DNA of 64,000 bases from Hymenobacter arizonensis (GCF_900115775.1 NZ_FOXS01000002.1:1147129-1211128); one strand, 5' to 3'; counted from the first letter of the stretch, positions 33,119-42,562 are shown. The notes: generated from the sequence alone by a model not told the origin. A program made the numbers and translations.

Positions 33119-35632
33119 ATGAAAGTAGTGCGAGTGAAAAATGGAGTGCTGGCGGCCCTGCTGGCTGCTGGAGTACTAGCAACGGCCTTCCGCCCCCGGC
33201 CCACCGAAGAAAGCCTGATGCAGCGAGTGGCCCGGCAGGTTGGCGAGTTTTACGCCGCGGCCCAGGGCGAGAAAGCCTACCTCCACCTCGACCGGCCCGT
33301 GTACGCCACGGGCGAAACCATCTGGTTTAGCGCCTACGTGGTCGATGCTTCCCAGCACGCACTCGATTCCGCTAGCCAAGTCTTGCACGTCGACTTGCTC
33401 TCGCCCGCCCGCAAGGTGGTGGCGCGCCGCACCCTGCGCCTGCAAGGCGGCCGGGCCAGCGGCGACCTGGACATTGCCGATTCCCTGGCCGCGGGTACCT
33501 ACGTGCTGCGCGCTTACACCAACTGGATGCGCAACGCCGGCGACAATTTCGTGTACAGCCGCCGCCTGAGCATTTGGCCGGCCTCGCCCATTGGGCCCCA
33601 GGAACCCAGCCCCGATGCTTCCGGCAGTGCCTCCAAAGGCAAGGGCGCTGCCACGGCGGCCACCAAGCCCGATATTCAGTTTTTTCCCGAAGGTGGCTAC
33701 CTGGTTGAAGGTCTGCCCGGCGTGGTGGCCTGCAAAGCCACCGATGCCAGCGGCCGGAGCATTGCCGTGAAAGGACAAATTCTGAACGCCCAAAAAGCCG
33801 TGGTGGTGCCGAGCTTCAGTACCCGGCACGCGGGCATGGGGCGCTTCATGTTTGTGCCCGGCAGCGGGCAGCGCTATTCCGCCCGCCTCACCCTGCCCGA
33901 CGGCAGCACCGCCGAGTACCCCCTGCCGGCCGTGCAGCCCACCGGCTACAGCCTACATGTGATTGAAAACGCCGAAAACTTCCTGGTGGAAGCCCGCTAC
34001 CGGGGCGTAGGTAACGCGCCCGCTCCGGGCCCGGTGCAGCTGCTTACCCAGGTGCGCGGCGTGGTGGCGTATCCGAGCGCCCGCACGCTCACGGGCAGCA
34101 ACTCGGCCACATGGCAAATGCCTAAAAAGAACTACCCCAACGGCATCATTCATTTCACTTTGTTTGATGCCGAGGGGCAGCCGCGGTGCGAGCGGCTGGC
34201 CTTTGTGCAGAACACTGCCCCACTGCGGGTAACCGTTACGGCTGACCAGCCCAGCTACGGCGCCCACGCCCCCGTGCAGCTCTCGGTGCGCGTGGCCGAT
34301 GCCGCGGGCCAGCCCGTGTCTACTTACCTCTCGGTAGCCGTGAGCGACGCCGGCCTGTCGGCCCTCGACCCCAATGCCGAAACCATCGCATCCAACCTGC
34401 TGCTGACGTCTGACCTAGTCGGGCACGTTGAAAACCCGGGCTATTATTTCCGGGAGCGAACGCCTGCCACGGCCCAGGCGCTCGACGACCTGCTGCTCAC
34501 GCAGGGATGGCGGCGCTTTGTGTGGAAAGAAGTGCTGGCCGGCCAAGCCCCGCAACCCCGCTTCCTGCGCGAGAAGGACATCATGCTCACCGGGCAGGTA
34601 GTAAGCGCGAATGGCAACCGCCCCATTGCCAACAGCCAGCTGACCTTTATGCAAACCAGGCCTGCCCGCAATGTAGCCACCGGCTCCACTGATGCCGACG
34701 GCCGGTTCTCGTTCTCCGGCTTTCCGCTGCGCGATACGGCCATCATCACGTTGCAGGCCCGGCGGGCCCAGGGCGGTTCCAATGTTATTATTCGGCCCGA
34801 TGATGGGCCGGTGCCCAGCACCCAGCCGCTGCCCACGTTGCCGTCGCTGACTGCCGCGCCGGCGGGAGTGGCGGCCTTTGTGCGACGCAGCCGCCAGGCC
34901 CAGGCCGCCGACCTGGAGCTTCACCCCGAAAAAGCCATGCGCAACATCCGGCTCGATAACGTGGCCGTGACGGCCAAGCGCGTGACCGTGCCCAAAGACG
35001 ACCCCCGCCGCCTCTACGGGGCCACCGGCGGCACCGTAATTGATGTGGCAAATATGCCGGCTGCGCAGTCGGCGCAATCGGTGCTGCAGCTGCTGCAAGG
35101 GCGCGTGGCGGGTCTCACGGTCACCGGCAACCCACCCAATATGTCTGTGCAGATTCGGGGCCAGGGCACTCCGCTCTTCATTGTAGACGGCATGCGGACG
35201 GATGTTGAGATGGTCACCAATATTCCAACGGCCGATATCGAGTCGGTCGAAGTATTCAAGGGACCCGAAGCCGCCATTTTTGGCGGCACGGGTGGCGCTA
35301 TCGCCATCTACACCAAGCGCGCCGACCCCAATTACAAGGGCGCCGATACCGGGCCCGCGCCCGGCATTGCCACCGTGAAGCTGCCGGGCTACTACCAAGC
35401 CCGCGAGTTCTACCAGCCTCGCTACAATGCGCTGCTCACCAACCCGCCCGCCGACCCCCGCACCAGCACGCTCTACTGGAACCCCGCCGTGCGCACCAAT
35501 GCCCGCGGCGAAGCCGAGCTGCACTTCTTCACCGCCGACGGCAGCGGCAACTTCCAGGCTGTGGTAGAAGGCCTCAGCGCAACCGGCCAGCCCGCTCTGG
35601 GCACAGGCACGGTGGTAGTTAAAGGAAAGTAA
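33119..35632 (+). CDS. Large exported protein with MG2-like and TonB-plug domains, no beta-barrel
   Basis: The protein has 837 residues. After a short N-terminal signal (VLAALLAAGVLATAFRPRPT) comes an alpha-2-macroglobulin MG2-like domain with EKAYLHLDRPVYATGETIWF and a middle region with further beta domains. At about residues 480-560 a carboxypeptidase-regulatory-like strand set begins, and from about 600 a TonB plug domain: LQGRVAGLTVTGNPPNMSVQ, IRGQGTPLFIVDGMRTDVEM, and VEVFKGPEAAIFGGTGGAIA. It lacks the 22-strand barrel, so it is not itself a transporter. Such plug-containing proteins are common in Bacteroidota and have no assigned role. It is the first gene after the LacI regulator. Confidence 0.8.
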   Translation: MKVVRVKNGVLAALLAAGVLATAFRPRPTEESLMQRVARQVGEFYAAAQGEKAYLHLDRPVYATGETIWFSAYVVDASQHALDSASQVLHVDLLSPARKVVARRTLRLQGGRASGDLDIADSLAAGTYVLRAYTNWMRNAGDNFVYSRRLSIWPASPIGPQEPSPDASGSASKGKGAATAATKPDIQFFPEGGYLVEGLPGVVACKATDASGRSIAVKGQILNAQKAVVVPSFSTRHAGMGRFMFVPGSGQRYSARLTLPDGSTAEYPLPAVQPTGYSLHVIENAENFLVEARYRGVGNAPAPGPVQLLTQVRGVVAYPSARTLTGSNSATWQMPKKNYPNGIIHFTLFDAEGQPRCERLAFVQNTAPLRVTVTADQPSYGAHAPVQLSVRVADAAGQPVSTYLSVAVSDAGLSALDPNAETIASNLLLTSDLVGHVENPGYYFRERTPATAQALDDLLLTQGWRRFVWKEVLAGQAPQPRFLREKDIMLTGQVVSANGNRPIANSQLTFMQTRPARNVATGSTDADGRFSFSGFPLRDTAIITLQARRAQGGSNVIIRPDDGPVPSTQPLPTLPSLTAAPAGVAAFVRRSRQAQAADLELHPEKAMRNIRLDNVAVTAKRVTVPKDDPRRLYGATGGTVIDVANMPAAQSAQSVLQLLQGRVAGLTVTGNPPNMSVQIRGQGTPLFIVDGMRTDVEMVTNIPTADIESVEVFKGPEAAIFGGTGGAIAIYTKRADPNYKGADTGPAPGIATVKLPGYYQAREFYQPRYNALLTNPPADPRTSTLYWNPAVRTNARGEAELHFFTADGSGNFQAVVEGLSATGQPALGTGTVVVKGK

Positions 35633-35660
35633 AAGGAGCTTTCGAGTTTTCTAAGCATCA

Positions 35661-35694
35661 AAAAAGCCCCGCTGGTATTTCCGGCGGGGCTTTT
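35661..35694 (+). terminator. Intrinsic terminator after the TonB-plug gene
   Basis: A GC-rich stem (AAGCCCCGCTGG with CCGGCGGGGCTT, one bulge) in A- and T-rich flanks ending CTTTTCT lies 28 bases after the stop codon. Confidence 0.85.
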
Positions 35695-36200
35695 CTGTGA
35701 TTAGCGGTATATCGAGTGGCTGAGCTTTGCCATTGATTATAAGTAAACCGAGGAGAAGTTTGGCATAGAATCAGGGTGTGGTGTTGGGTGGGAATCCGGA
35801 CCAAAAGTACACATTGCGCCACCTCGTAGCGCTGACTGAGCTGCTTTTATTTATGCAATCGATGCCGGGAGCCATAGCGGCCAGAATGCCTGAAAAACAA
35901 GCCCCTTCGCTTTTCTACTTTATGTGGCTTGGTGAATGATACCGAATGCTTGCCAACGCCAAAGTGCGGGGTTAATAACGATGAAAATGACCGGGAGCAG
36001 AATAGGGGAGTGTACGTTCAGAAAGTCAGCGCTTGGGCCTTGCGAGAACGTTCCCGGCATCGATTGCGCAAAAAAAGGTGCCTTTTCAAGCACATAAAAG
36101 GCCCTTGCGGTTCACTATTGGCCTAATATTGTATAGGGCGATACTGCCTTCACTCCCCGTGCTGCTAGCTGCCGGCGAGTGCAACTACTTCCTATAGCTC
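35695..36200. other. Intergenic region carrying operator b
   Basis: This gap of 506 bases holds the operator at 36047 and the promoter of the CE12-GH28 gene. An open frame at 35929-36126 has no recognisable product. The sequence TAATATTG at 36124-36131 resembles a -7 box and lies 59 bases after the operator. Confidence 0.55.
36047..36064. promoter_or_regulatory. LacI-type operator upstream of CE12-GH28 (site b)
   Basis: AACGTTCCCGGCATCGAT followed by TGCGCAAAAAAAGG. It differs from site d (ATCGTTCCCGGCAACGAT) at two positions and shares its AT-rich downstream flank. It ends 136 bases before the ATG at 36201. Confidence 0.7.
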
Positions 36201-38567
36201 ATGATGAAATCAACTTTGGTGCTACTGCTGGCCGGCATAGCGGCTTTCCTGACCTTGGCCTTTCGGCCGGCAGCCGAGCCGAAAACGCAGATTTTCCTGG
36301 TCGGTGATTCCACCATGTCCGAGAAGGCCGACCTGACCAAGCCTGAGCGCGGCTGGGGCATGGAGTTCGGGCAGTACTTCGATGGCAGCGTGACCATCCG
36401 CAACACTGCCGTGAACGGTCGCAGCACCAAAAGCTTCCTACGCGAAGGCCGTTGGGCCAAAGTGCTGGAAGAGCTCAAGCCCGGTGACTGGGTATTCATT
36501 CAGTTTGGGCACAACGATTCGAAAGCCGAAGACAGCGTGCGCTCGGCCCCGGCCCAGACGCTGTATCGCCAGCTCCTGACCAAGTATGTGCAGGAGGCCA
36601 AGAAAAAAGGCGCCAACCCGGTGCTGCTCACGCCGGTGGGCCGCCGCTACTTCGACGATAAAGGCAAGCGTAAAGACGACCACGGCGCATACCCCAGCGT
36701 AGTGCGCGAGGTGGCCAAGGCCCAAAAAGTGCCGCTGATTGACTTGCACGAAAAAAGCTGGGCCATGTACTCGGCAATGGGCGAGGAGGGCACGCGGCCA
36801 CTGTTCTGGAGCTATTTGAATGGCTACTACCAGCCCAACCCGGTGGCGCCTGCCAAAAACGACAACACCCACTTTTCAGAATATGGCGCCACCCGCGTGG
36901 CTCAGCTAGTGGCCCAGAGCGTGAAGGAGCAAAACCTGGCCCTGGCCAGCCGCCTTGCCCGGGCGCCTTACGATGGCAAATACGCCCACGACCTGCCGGT
37001 GGTGCTGGAGCCTGTGTTCAAGAAAGACACCTTCAACCTGACCAAGTACGGCGCCGTGGCCGACGGCCAGACCCTCAACACCGAAGCTTTCCGCAAAGCC
37101 ATTGACGCCTGCGCCGTGAACGGCGGCACGGTGCTCGTGCCGCGGGGCCTGTGGCTTACGGGCCCCATAGTGCTGAAAAGCAACGTGAACTTGCACCTGG
37201 CCACCGGTGCGCTGGTGCAGTTCAGCGCCAAGCCCCTCGACTACCCGCTGGTGAGCACCACCTGGGAAGGGGAGGAGGCCATCCGCAGCCAGGCCCCGAT
37301 TTCGGGCGTCGACCTCACCAACATTGCCATCACCGGCAAGGGCACGTTTGACGGGGCTGGCGACGCGTGGCGCCCCGTGAAGAAGAGCAAGCTCAACGAC
37401 AGCCAGTGGAAAACGCTGGTGGCCTCGGGCGGGGTGCTCAACGACAAAAAGGACTTTTGGTACCCTTCGGCCAGCTCCCTGAAGGGCAACCAGATGGCTG
37501 CTGCTGGCACCCTCCCCAAGGGCACCGACCCGAAGAACTTGGATGACATTCGCGACTACTTGCGGCCCAACATGCTGAGCCTGACGCGCTGCAAGCAAAT
37601 CCTGTTCGAGGGCTTCACCATTCAAAACTCCCCGGCCTGGACCATTCACCCGCTGCTGTGCGAGAACATCACGCTGCGCAACGTGACGGCCAAAAACCCC
37701 TGGTACGGCCAGAACACCGACGCCCTGGACCTGGAATCGTGCCGCAACGGCGTGGTGGAAGGCTGCACTTTTGACGTGGGCGACGATGGCATCTGCATCA
37801 AGAGCGGCCGCGACGAGCAGGGCCGCAAGCGCGGCGTACCCACCGAGAACTTCATCATCCGCGACACGAAGGTGTACCACGCCCACGGCGGCTTCGTGAT
37901 TGGCTCGGAAATGTCGGGCGGGGCCCGCAACATCTACGTCAACAACTGCACGTTTATGGGCACCGACGTGGGGCTGCGTTTCAAAACCGCCCGCGGCCGC
38001 GGCGGCGTGGTGGAGAACATCTTCGTCGATGGCGTCGACATGACGGACATCGCCGGCGAAGCCATTCTGTTCGACATGTACTACGCGGCCAAAGACCCCG
38101 TGCCGCTGGCCGGTGAAAGCACCGCCCCACCCGTGATGAAAGCCGAGCCCCTTAACGAAGGCACCCCGCAACTGCGCGGCTTCCGAATCCGCAACGTGAC
38201 GTGCAAGGGCGCCACCACCGGCATTCTGGTGCGCGGCCTGCCCGAAATGAGCATCAAAGACATCAGCCTCGAAAACATAGTGCTGGAAAGCAAGAAGGGC
38301 CTGGTGTGCCAGGAGGCCGAAAACATTCGCCTGAAAAACGTGACCCTGCTGTCGACGGATACTGCGCCCGTGATGGAAGTGCAAAACAGCCGCAACATCG
38401 CGCTCGACGGCATCCGCTACACCAACGGTGCCGACCTGCTACTTCGCGTGACTGGTGACCGCAGCAAAGACATTCGTTTGGCGAACACCAACACCAAGCA
38501 GGCCAAGAAGGACGTGGAGCTAGGCCAGAAGGTGGCCAAGAAAACGGTCGTCATGGCCAAGCGGTAA
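36201..38567 (+). CDS. Fusion of rhamnogalacturonan acetylesterase (CE12) and GH28 pectinase
   Basis: The protein has 788 residues with an N-terminal signal (MKSTLVLLLAGIAAFLTLAF). Residues about 28-255 are an SGNH esterase of the CE12 type: FLVGDSTMSEKA, FIQFGHNDSK and the catalytic DNTHFSEYG, removing acetyl groups from pectin. From about residue 270 a GH28 beta-helix begins (NLTKYGAVADGQTLNTEAFR) with the family motifs NTDALDLESC, GDDGICIKSG, HGGFVIGSEMSGG and RFKTARGRGG, matching the NTD, DD, G-H-G and R-x-K elements of polygalacturonases and rhamnogalacturonases. The fusion would de-acetylate and hydrolyse the same chain. An ATG one codon downstream is an alternative start. Confidence 0.9.
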   Translation: MMKSTLVLLLAGIAAFLTLAFRPAAEPKTQIFLVGDSTMSEKADLTKPERGWGMEFGQYFDGSVTIRNTAVNGRSTKSFLREGRWAKVLEELKPGDWVFIQFGHNDSKAEDSVRSAPAQTLYRQLLTKYVQEAKKKGANPVLLTPVGRRYFDDKGKRKDDHGAYPSVVREVAKAQKVPLIDLHEKSWAMYSAMGEEGTRPLFWSYLNGYYQPNPVAPAKNDNTHFSEYGATRVAQLVAQSVKEQNLALASRLARAPYDGKYAHDLPVVLEPVFKKDTFNLTKYGAVADGQTLNTEAFRKAIDACAVNGGTVLVPRGLWLTGPIVLKSNVNLHLATGALVQFSAKPLDYPLVSTTWEGEEAIRSQAPISGVDLTNIAITGKGTFDGAGDAWRPVKKSKLNDSQWKTLVASGGVLNDKKDFWYPSASSLKGNQMAAAGTLPKGTDPKNLDDIRDYLRPNMLSLTRCKQILFEGFTIQNSPAWTIHPLLCENITLRNVTAKNPWYGQNTDALDLESCRNGVVEGCTFDVGDDGICIKSGRDEQGRKRGVPTENFIIRDTKVYHAHGGFVIGSEMSGGARNIYVNNCTFMGTDVGLRFKTARGRGGVVENIFVDGVDMTDIAGEAILFDMYYAAKDPVPLAGESTAPPVMKAEPLNEGTPQLRGFRIRNVTCKGATTGILVRGLPEMSIKDISLENIVLESKKGLVCQEAENIRLKNVTLLSTDTAPVMEVQNSRNIALDGIRYTNGADLLLRVTGDRSKDIRLANTNTKQAKKDVELGQKVAKKTVVMAKR

Positions 38568-38597
38568 TGGCTTTTGACAACCGGTTTATTTGAGAAG

Positions 38598-38702
38598 GAA
38601 CGTCATGCAGAGCGCAGCGAAGCATCTCGCGTGCTACCACTAATCTTATCGATTGAGTCACTATCGCACGCGAGATGCTTCGCTGCGCTCTGCATGACGT
38701 TC
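38598..38702. repeat. Palindromic intergenic repeat, family 1 (R5)
   Basis: Arms beginning GAACGTCATGCAGAGCGCAG and their exact mirror ending GCATGACGTTC. It stands 30 bases after the GH28 gene and 11 bases before the GH105 start. No mismatch was seen in the inner 33 bp of the arms. Confidence 0.93.
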
Positions 38703-38713
38703 TATTTTCATCT

Positions 38714-40663
38714 ATGAAAACCAACTCTCGTTTCCTGCTGCCACTGCTGGGCCTCGCGCTGCTGGCTGAAACCGCCGCGGCACAAACTCCGCAATCGGCA
38801 GCGCAGGTCGTGCCCATGTCGCAGCGCATGGCCGATTCATTCATCAGCTGGCACCCCGACTCCATACTCATCGGCAACCGCAAAACGGTTCGCTGGGACT
38901 ACGAGCAGGGCCTCATGATGCGGGCGATGGAGCGGGTGTGGCAGCGCAGCGGCGACCCCAAGTACTTCACGTACATCAAGAAGGACCTCGACCAGTTTGT
39001 GCAGAACGACGGCACCATCCGTACCTACAAGCTGGAAGATTACAACCTCGACAACCTTACCACGGGCCACGCCCTGCTGCTGCTGAGCCAGGTTTCCTTG
39101 CCCAGCAACGGCAACGAGAAGTACATCAAAGCTGCTCAGCTGCTACGCAAGCAGCTCGATGGCCAGCCCCGCACCAAGGCCGGCGGCTTCTGGCACAAGA
39201 AAATCTACGAGAACCAGATGTGGCTCGATGGCCTGTACATGGCCGAGCCCTTCTACGCCGAATACAGCCAGGTTTTCAACCAGCCGGCCGGGTTCGATGA
39301 CATTGCCAAGCAGTTTGCCCTGATTGAGAAAAACCTCGTCGACTCCAAAACCGGCTTGCTCTACCACGGCTACGACGAGAGCCGCCAGCAGCAGTGGGCC
39401 AACAAAACCACCGGCCAGTCGCCCCATTTCTGGGACCGCGGCATTGGCTGGTACAGCATGGCCCTGGTCGACGTGCTCGACTACTTCCCCCAAAACCACC
39501 CCCAGCGCCCGGCCATTATCAAGGCCCTGCAGCAGCTGGCGCCCGTGCTGGCTAAGTACCAGGATTCCAAAACCGGCACCTGGAGCCTGGTGATGAACCA
39601 GGAATCCCGCAATGGCAACTACGCCGAAGCTTCGGGCTCCAGCATGTTTGTGTACGCGCTGGCCAAGGGCGTGCGCATGGGCTACCTCGATAAGAGCTTC
39701 GCGAAGGTGGCCCAAAAAGGCTATGACGGTTTGCTGAAATCCTTCGTGGCCACCGAGCCCACCGGCGCGCTGGCCTTCAACGGCACGGTGAGCGTGGGCG
39801 GCCTGGGCGGCAAGCCCTACCGCGACGGCTCCTACGAGTACTACCTCAGCGAGCCGCTGCGCAAAAACGACCTGAAAGGGGTGGGCCCCTTCATCCTGGC
39901 CAGCACCGAAATGGAGATTGCCGCCGAGAACAGCGCCGGCCAAAACAAGACCGTGGGCCTCGACTACCATTTCAACCACGAAATGCGGAAAAACCCCATC
40001 ACCGGCGAGCAGGAGCAGTGGCACTACACCTGGGAAGAGCGCACCCACGGCGGCTTCTGGCTGTGGGGCAACCAGTTCCGGGAACTGGGCGCCAAAACCG
40101 TGGCCGTGCCCGCGGCCCCCACGGCGGCCAGCCTCAAAAACCTGAGCGTTTACATCATCGTGGACCCCGACTCGCGCAAGGAATCGCCCAAGCCCAACTA
40201 CATCCAGCCCGCCGACACCAAGGTGATTACGGAGTGGGTGAAGGGCGGCGGCACCCTGGTGCTTTTCGCCAACGACACGGCCAACTCGGAAATCAAGAAC
40301 TTCAACCTGCTGGCTAAAAACTTCGGCGTACAGTTCACCGACGAGAGCGTGAACATGGTGAAGGGCGACCAGTTTGAGCAGGGTAAAGTGGATTTGACCT
40401 CCGGCAAAACCGTGTTCAAAAACGCCAAAAAGGCCTACGTGAAGGAGCTGGCGGTGCTGTCGGCCCAGGCGCCGGCCCAGCCGCTGGTTACTGACGGCGG
40501 CAAGGTTATCATGGCCACGGCCAAGCTGGGCAAGGGGCGCGTGTTTGTCCTCGGCGACCCGTGGCTGTACAATGAATACGTGGACGGGCGCAAGATTCCG
40601 GCCGAATACCAGAATTTCCAGGCTGGGAAAGACCTGGCGAATTGGCTCCTGACTGCCAAGTAG
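38714..40663 (+). CDS. GH105 unsaturated rhamnogalacturonyl hydrolase with extra C-terminal domain
   Basis: The protein has 649 residues from the ATG at 38714 (MKTNSRFLLPLLGLALLAET, signal peptide). Residues about 30-430 are a GH88/GH105 (alpha/alpha)6 barrel of the YteR/UGL type, which removes unsaturated uronic acid ends left by the lyases: WDYEQGLMMRAMERVWQRSG, GGFWHKKIYENQMWLDGLYM with the catalytic aspartate, and HFWDRGIGWYSMALVDVLD. Residues about 465-649 (VYIIVDPDSRKESPK, VITEWVKGGGTLVLFANDTA, MATAKLGKGRVFVLGDPWLY) form a DUF4350/glutamine-amidotransferase-like fold. This fused domain is unusual for GH105; it may bind carbohydrate or another protein, or be a module of unknown role. Confidence 0.88.
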   Translation: MKTNSRFLLPLLGLALLAETAAAQTPQSAAQVVPMSQRMADSFISWHPDSILIGNRKTVRWDYEQGLMMRAMERVWQRSGDPKYFTYIKKDLDQFVQNDGTIRTYKLEDYNLDNLTTGHALLLLSQVSLPSNGNEKYIKAAQLLRKQLDGQPRTKAGGFWHKKIYENQMWLDGLYMAEPFYAEYSQVFNQPAGFDDIAKQFALIEKNLVDSKTGLLYHGYDESRQQQWANKTTGQSPHFWDRGIGWYSMALVDVLDYFPQNHPQRPAIIKALQQLAPVLAKYQDSKTGTWSLVMNQESRNGNYAEASGSSMFVYALAKGVRMGYLDKSFAKVAQKGYDGLLKSFVATEPTGALAFNGTVSVGGLGGKPYRDGSYEYYLSEPLRKNDLKGVGPFILASTEMEIAAENSAGQNKTVGLDYHFNHEMRKNPITGEQEQWHYTWEERTHGGFWLWGNQFRELGAKTVAVPAAPTAASLKNLSVYIIVDPDSRKESPKPNYIQPADTKVITEWVKGGGTLVLFANDTANSEIKNFNLLAKNFGVQFTDESVNMVKGDQFEQGKVDLTSGKTVFKNAKKAYVKELAVLSAQAPAQPLVTDGGKVIMATAKLGKGRVFVLGDPWLYNEYVDGRKIPAEYQNFQAGKDLANWLLTAK

Positions 40664-40696
40664 CGACCCACAGTAGGAATTGTAGTGCGGAGGCTA

Positions 40697-40719
40697 TCGG
40701 AAACGTTTCCGACAATTAA
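40697..40719. promoter_or_regulatory. LacI-type operator upstream of the symporter gene (site c)
   Basis: A perfect palindrome TCGGAAACGTTTCCGA (40697-40712) contains AACGTTTCCGACAATTAA (40702-40719), which aligns with sites a, b and d and is followed by TGCGGGTAAAAATC. It ends 131 bases before the symporter ATG. This site may be recognised in either register, CGTTTCCGA being shared by both. Confidence 0.65.
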
Positions 40720-40772
40720 TGCGGGTAAAAATCAAAGTTTTTCTTTCAGAAGCGGTTTTTTTAGCGGAACAT

Positions 40773-40780
40773 TACCTTCC
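40773..40780 (+). promoter_or_regulatory. Candidate -7 box (TACCTTCC) of the symporter gene
   Basis: TACCTTCC resembles TAnnTTTG, and the same TACCTT core is used before uxaC and uvrA. The operator at 40702-40719 ends 53 bases upstream of it. Confidence 0.4.
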
Positions 40781-40850
40781 CATAGCTTCGCCGCTAGTGC
40801 GCTATTCGGCGCGCTGGTGAGTTGCAGCAATAAAATACCCACTCTGCTAA

Positions 40851-42539
40851 ATGAACAAGCTCGACACGATTGATTACATCGTATTCTTCGTCTACTTCAT
40901 CATCGTCTCCGGATACGGCATCTGGATTTACCGGCGCAAAACGGGCCACGACGGCACCATTGAAGGCGATTCCAAAGACTACTTCCTCGCCGAAGGCTCC
41001 CTGACGTGGTGGGCCATCGGCTCCTCGCTCATCGCCTCCAACATCTCGGCCGAGCAGTTTGTGGGCATGTCGGGCTCGGGTTTCAAAATGGGCCTGGCCA
41101 TTGCCACCTACGAATGGATGGCGGCCATCACGCTCATCGTGGTGGCGGTTTTCTTCATTCCGGTGTACCTCAAGAATCGCATCTTCACGATGCCGCAGTT
41201 CCTGAGCCAGCGCTACAACGGCACGGTGGCCATGATTATGGCCATTTTCTGGCTGGCGCTCTACATCGTGGTCAACCTGACGTCGATTCTATACCTCGGC
41301 GCCATTGCCATTAGCAGCATCGCCGGCCTCAACCTCGAGTTCTGCCTCTACATGCTGGCCGCGTTTGCCGTGCTCATCACCCTGGGCGGCATGAAGGTGA
41401 TTGGCTTCACCGACGTTATTCAGGTGTTCTTCCTGATTCTCGGCGGCCTGGCCACCACCTACCTCGCCCTCAACCTCGTGGCCGAGCACTACGGCCAGTC
41501 CGGCGTGCTCAACGGCTTCAACCTGATGACGGCCCAGGCCGGCGACCACTTCCAGATGATTTTCAAGAAGGACAACCCCAACTTCATCGACCTGCCCGGC
41601 ATGACCGTGCTGCTCGGCGGCATGTGGATTGTGAACCTGAATTACTGGGGCTGCAACCAGTACATCACCCAGCGCGCCCTCGGTGCCGACCTGCCCACGG
41701 CCCGCGCCGGCATCCTGTTTGCGGCTTTCCTGAAGCTGCTCATGCCCGTGATTGTGGTGCTGCCCGGCATCGCGGCCTACGTGCTGTTCAAAGCCGACGT
41801 GTTCGGACCGGCCGAGTTTGGCTCGGGCGCCGACCTGAACCCGGACCGCGCCTACCCGGTGCTGCTCAACATCCTGCCAGTTGGCTTGAAAGGCCTGTCT
41901 TTTGCGGCCCTCACGGCGGCAGTAGTGGCCTCTTTGGCTGGCAAAGCCAACAGCATTGCCACTATTTTCACGCTTGATGTCTATAAGAAAGTCCTCAATA
42001 CCGAAGCTTCGGAAAAGACGCTGGTGAAAGTGGGCAAGATTTCCGTGGTCGTGGCCATGATGTTGGGCGTACTCATTGCGCCGCACCTGGGCATTGATAA
42101 GAAAGGCGGTTTCCAGTTCATTCAGGAGTATACTGGGTTTGTGTCGCCGGGCATATTTGCTATGTTTATTCTCGGATTTTTCTGGAAGCGGACCACGTCG
42201 ACGGCGGCGCTGTTTGCCACCATCGGCGGCTTCCTGCTGTCGGTGCTGTTCAAGTTTATGCCCACTTTCGTCGACCTCTCGTTTCTGGCTCCGCTTGGCT
42301 TTGCAGTTAAGCCAGAAGGCTCCAATATTTACGAAATCCCATTTCTTGACCGCATGGGCTTTGTTTTCATTCTGTGCGTGTTGGGCATGGTGATGATTAG
42401 CCTATTTGAAACCAACCGGGGTGTGAAAACCAAAGGGCTGGAAATCGATGCCAGCATGTTCAAGCCACAACGCAGCTTTACCATTGGCGCCATGATTATC
42501 ATGGTTATTATTACCACGCTCTACACGGTTTATTGGTAG
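40851..42539 (+). CDS. Sodium:solute symporter (SSS family)
   Basis: This 562-residue protein has about fourteen membrane helices. Signs of the SSS family are FLAEGSLTWWAIGSSLIASN (the sodium symporter signature region), GGLATTYLALNLVAEHYGQS and LAALTAAVVASLAGKANSIA. It imports a sugar or uronate using the sodium gradient; the flank on either side (GH105, FAH hydrolase, GH43) suggests unsaturated or saturated rhamnogalacturonan fragments. It carries operator site c 131 bases upstream, so it is probably a member of the LacI-type regulon. A family-1 variant palindrome follows the stop. Confidence 0.93.
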   Translation: MNKLDTIDYIVFFVYFIIVSGYGIWIYRRKTGHDGTIEGDSKDYFLAEGSLTWWAIGSSLIASNISAEQFVGMSGSGFKMGLAIATYEWMAAITLIVVAVFFIPVYLKNRIFTMPQFLSQRYNGTVAMIMAIFWLALYIVVNLTSILYLGAIAISSIAGLNLEFCLYMLAAFAVLITLGGMKVIGFTDVIQVFFLILGGLATTYLALNLVAEHYGQSGVLNGFNLMTAQAGDHFQMIFKKDNPNFIDLPGMTVLLGGMWIVNLNYWGCNQYITQRALGADLPTARAGILFAAFLKLLMPVIVVLPGIAAYVLFKADVFGPAEFGSGADLNPDRAYPVLLNILPVGLKGLSFAALTAAVVASLAGKANSIATIFTLDVYKKVLNTEASEKTLVKVGKISVVVAMMLGVLIAPHLGIDKKGGFQFIQEYTGFVSPGIFAMFILGFFWKRTTSTAALFATIGGFLLSVLFKFMPTFVDLSFLAPLGFAVKPEGSNIYEIPFLDRMGFVFILCVLGMVMISLFETNRGVKTKGLEIDASMFKPQRSFTIGAMIIMVIITTLYTVYW

Positions 42540-42562
42540 TCAGTCCACCGGGTTCTAATAGG

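Noticed and set aside
35929..36126. Open frame of 65 codons upstream of the CE12-GH28 gene
   Set aside because: It covers operator b, has no recognisable product and runs through the promoter region, so it is chance.
38551..38883. Open frames reading through the palindromes (peptides such as SCRAQRSISRA, CHPERSEGP, RSFATLRMT)
   Set aside because: These peptides are translations of the family-1 and family-2 repeats in various frames. They recur wherever a repeat lies and are a well-known source of false proteins.
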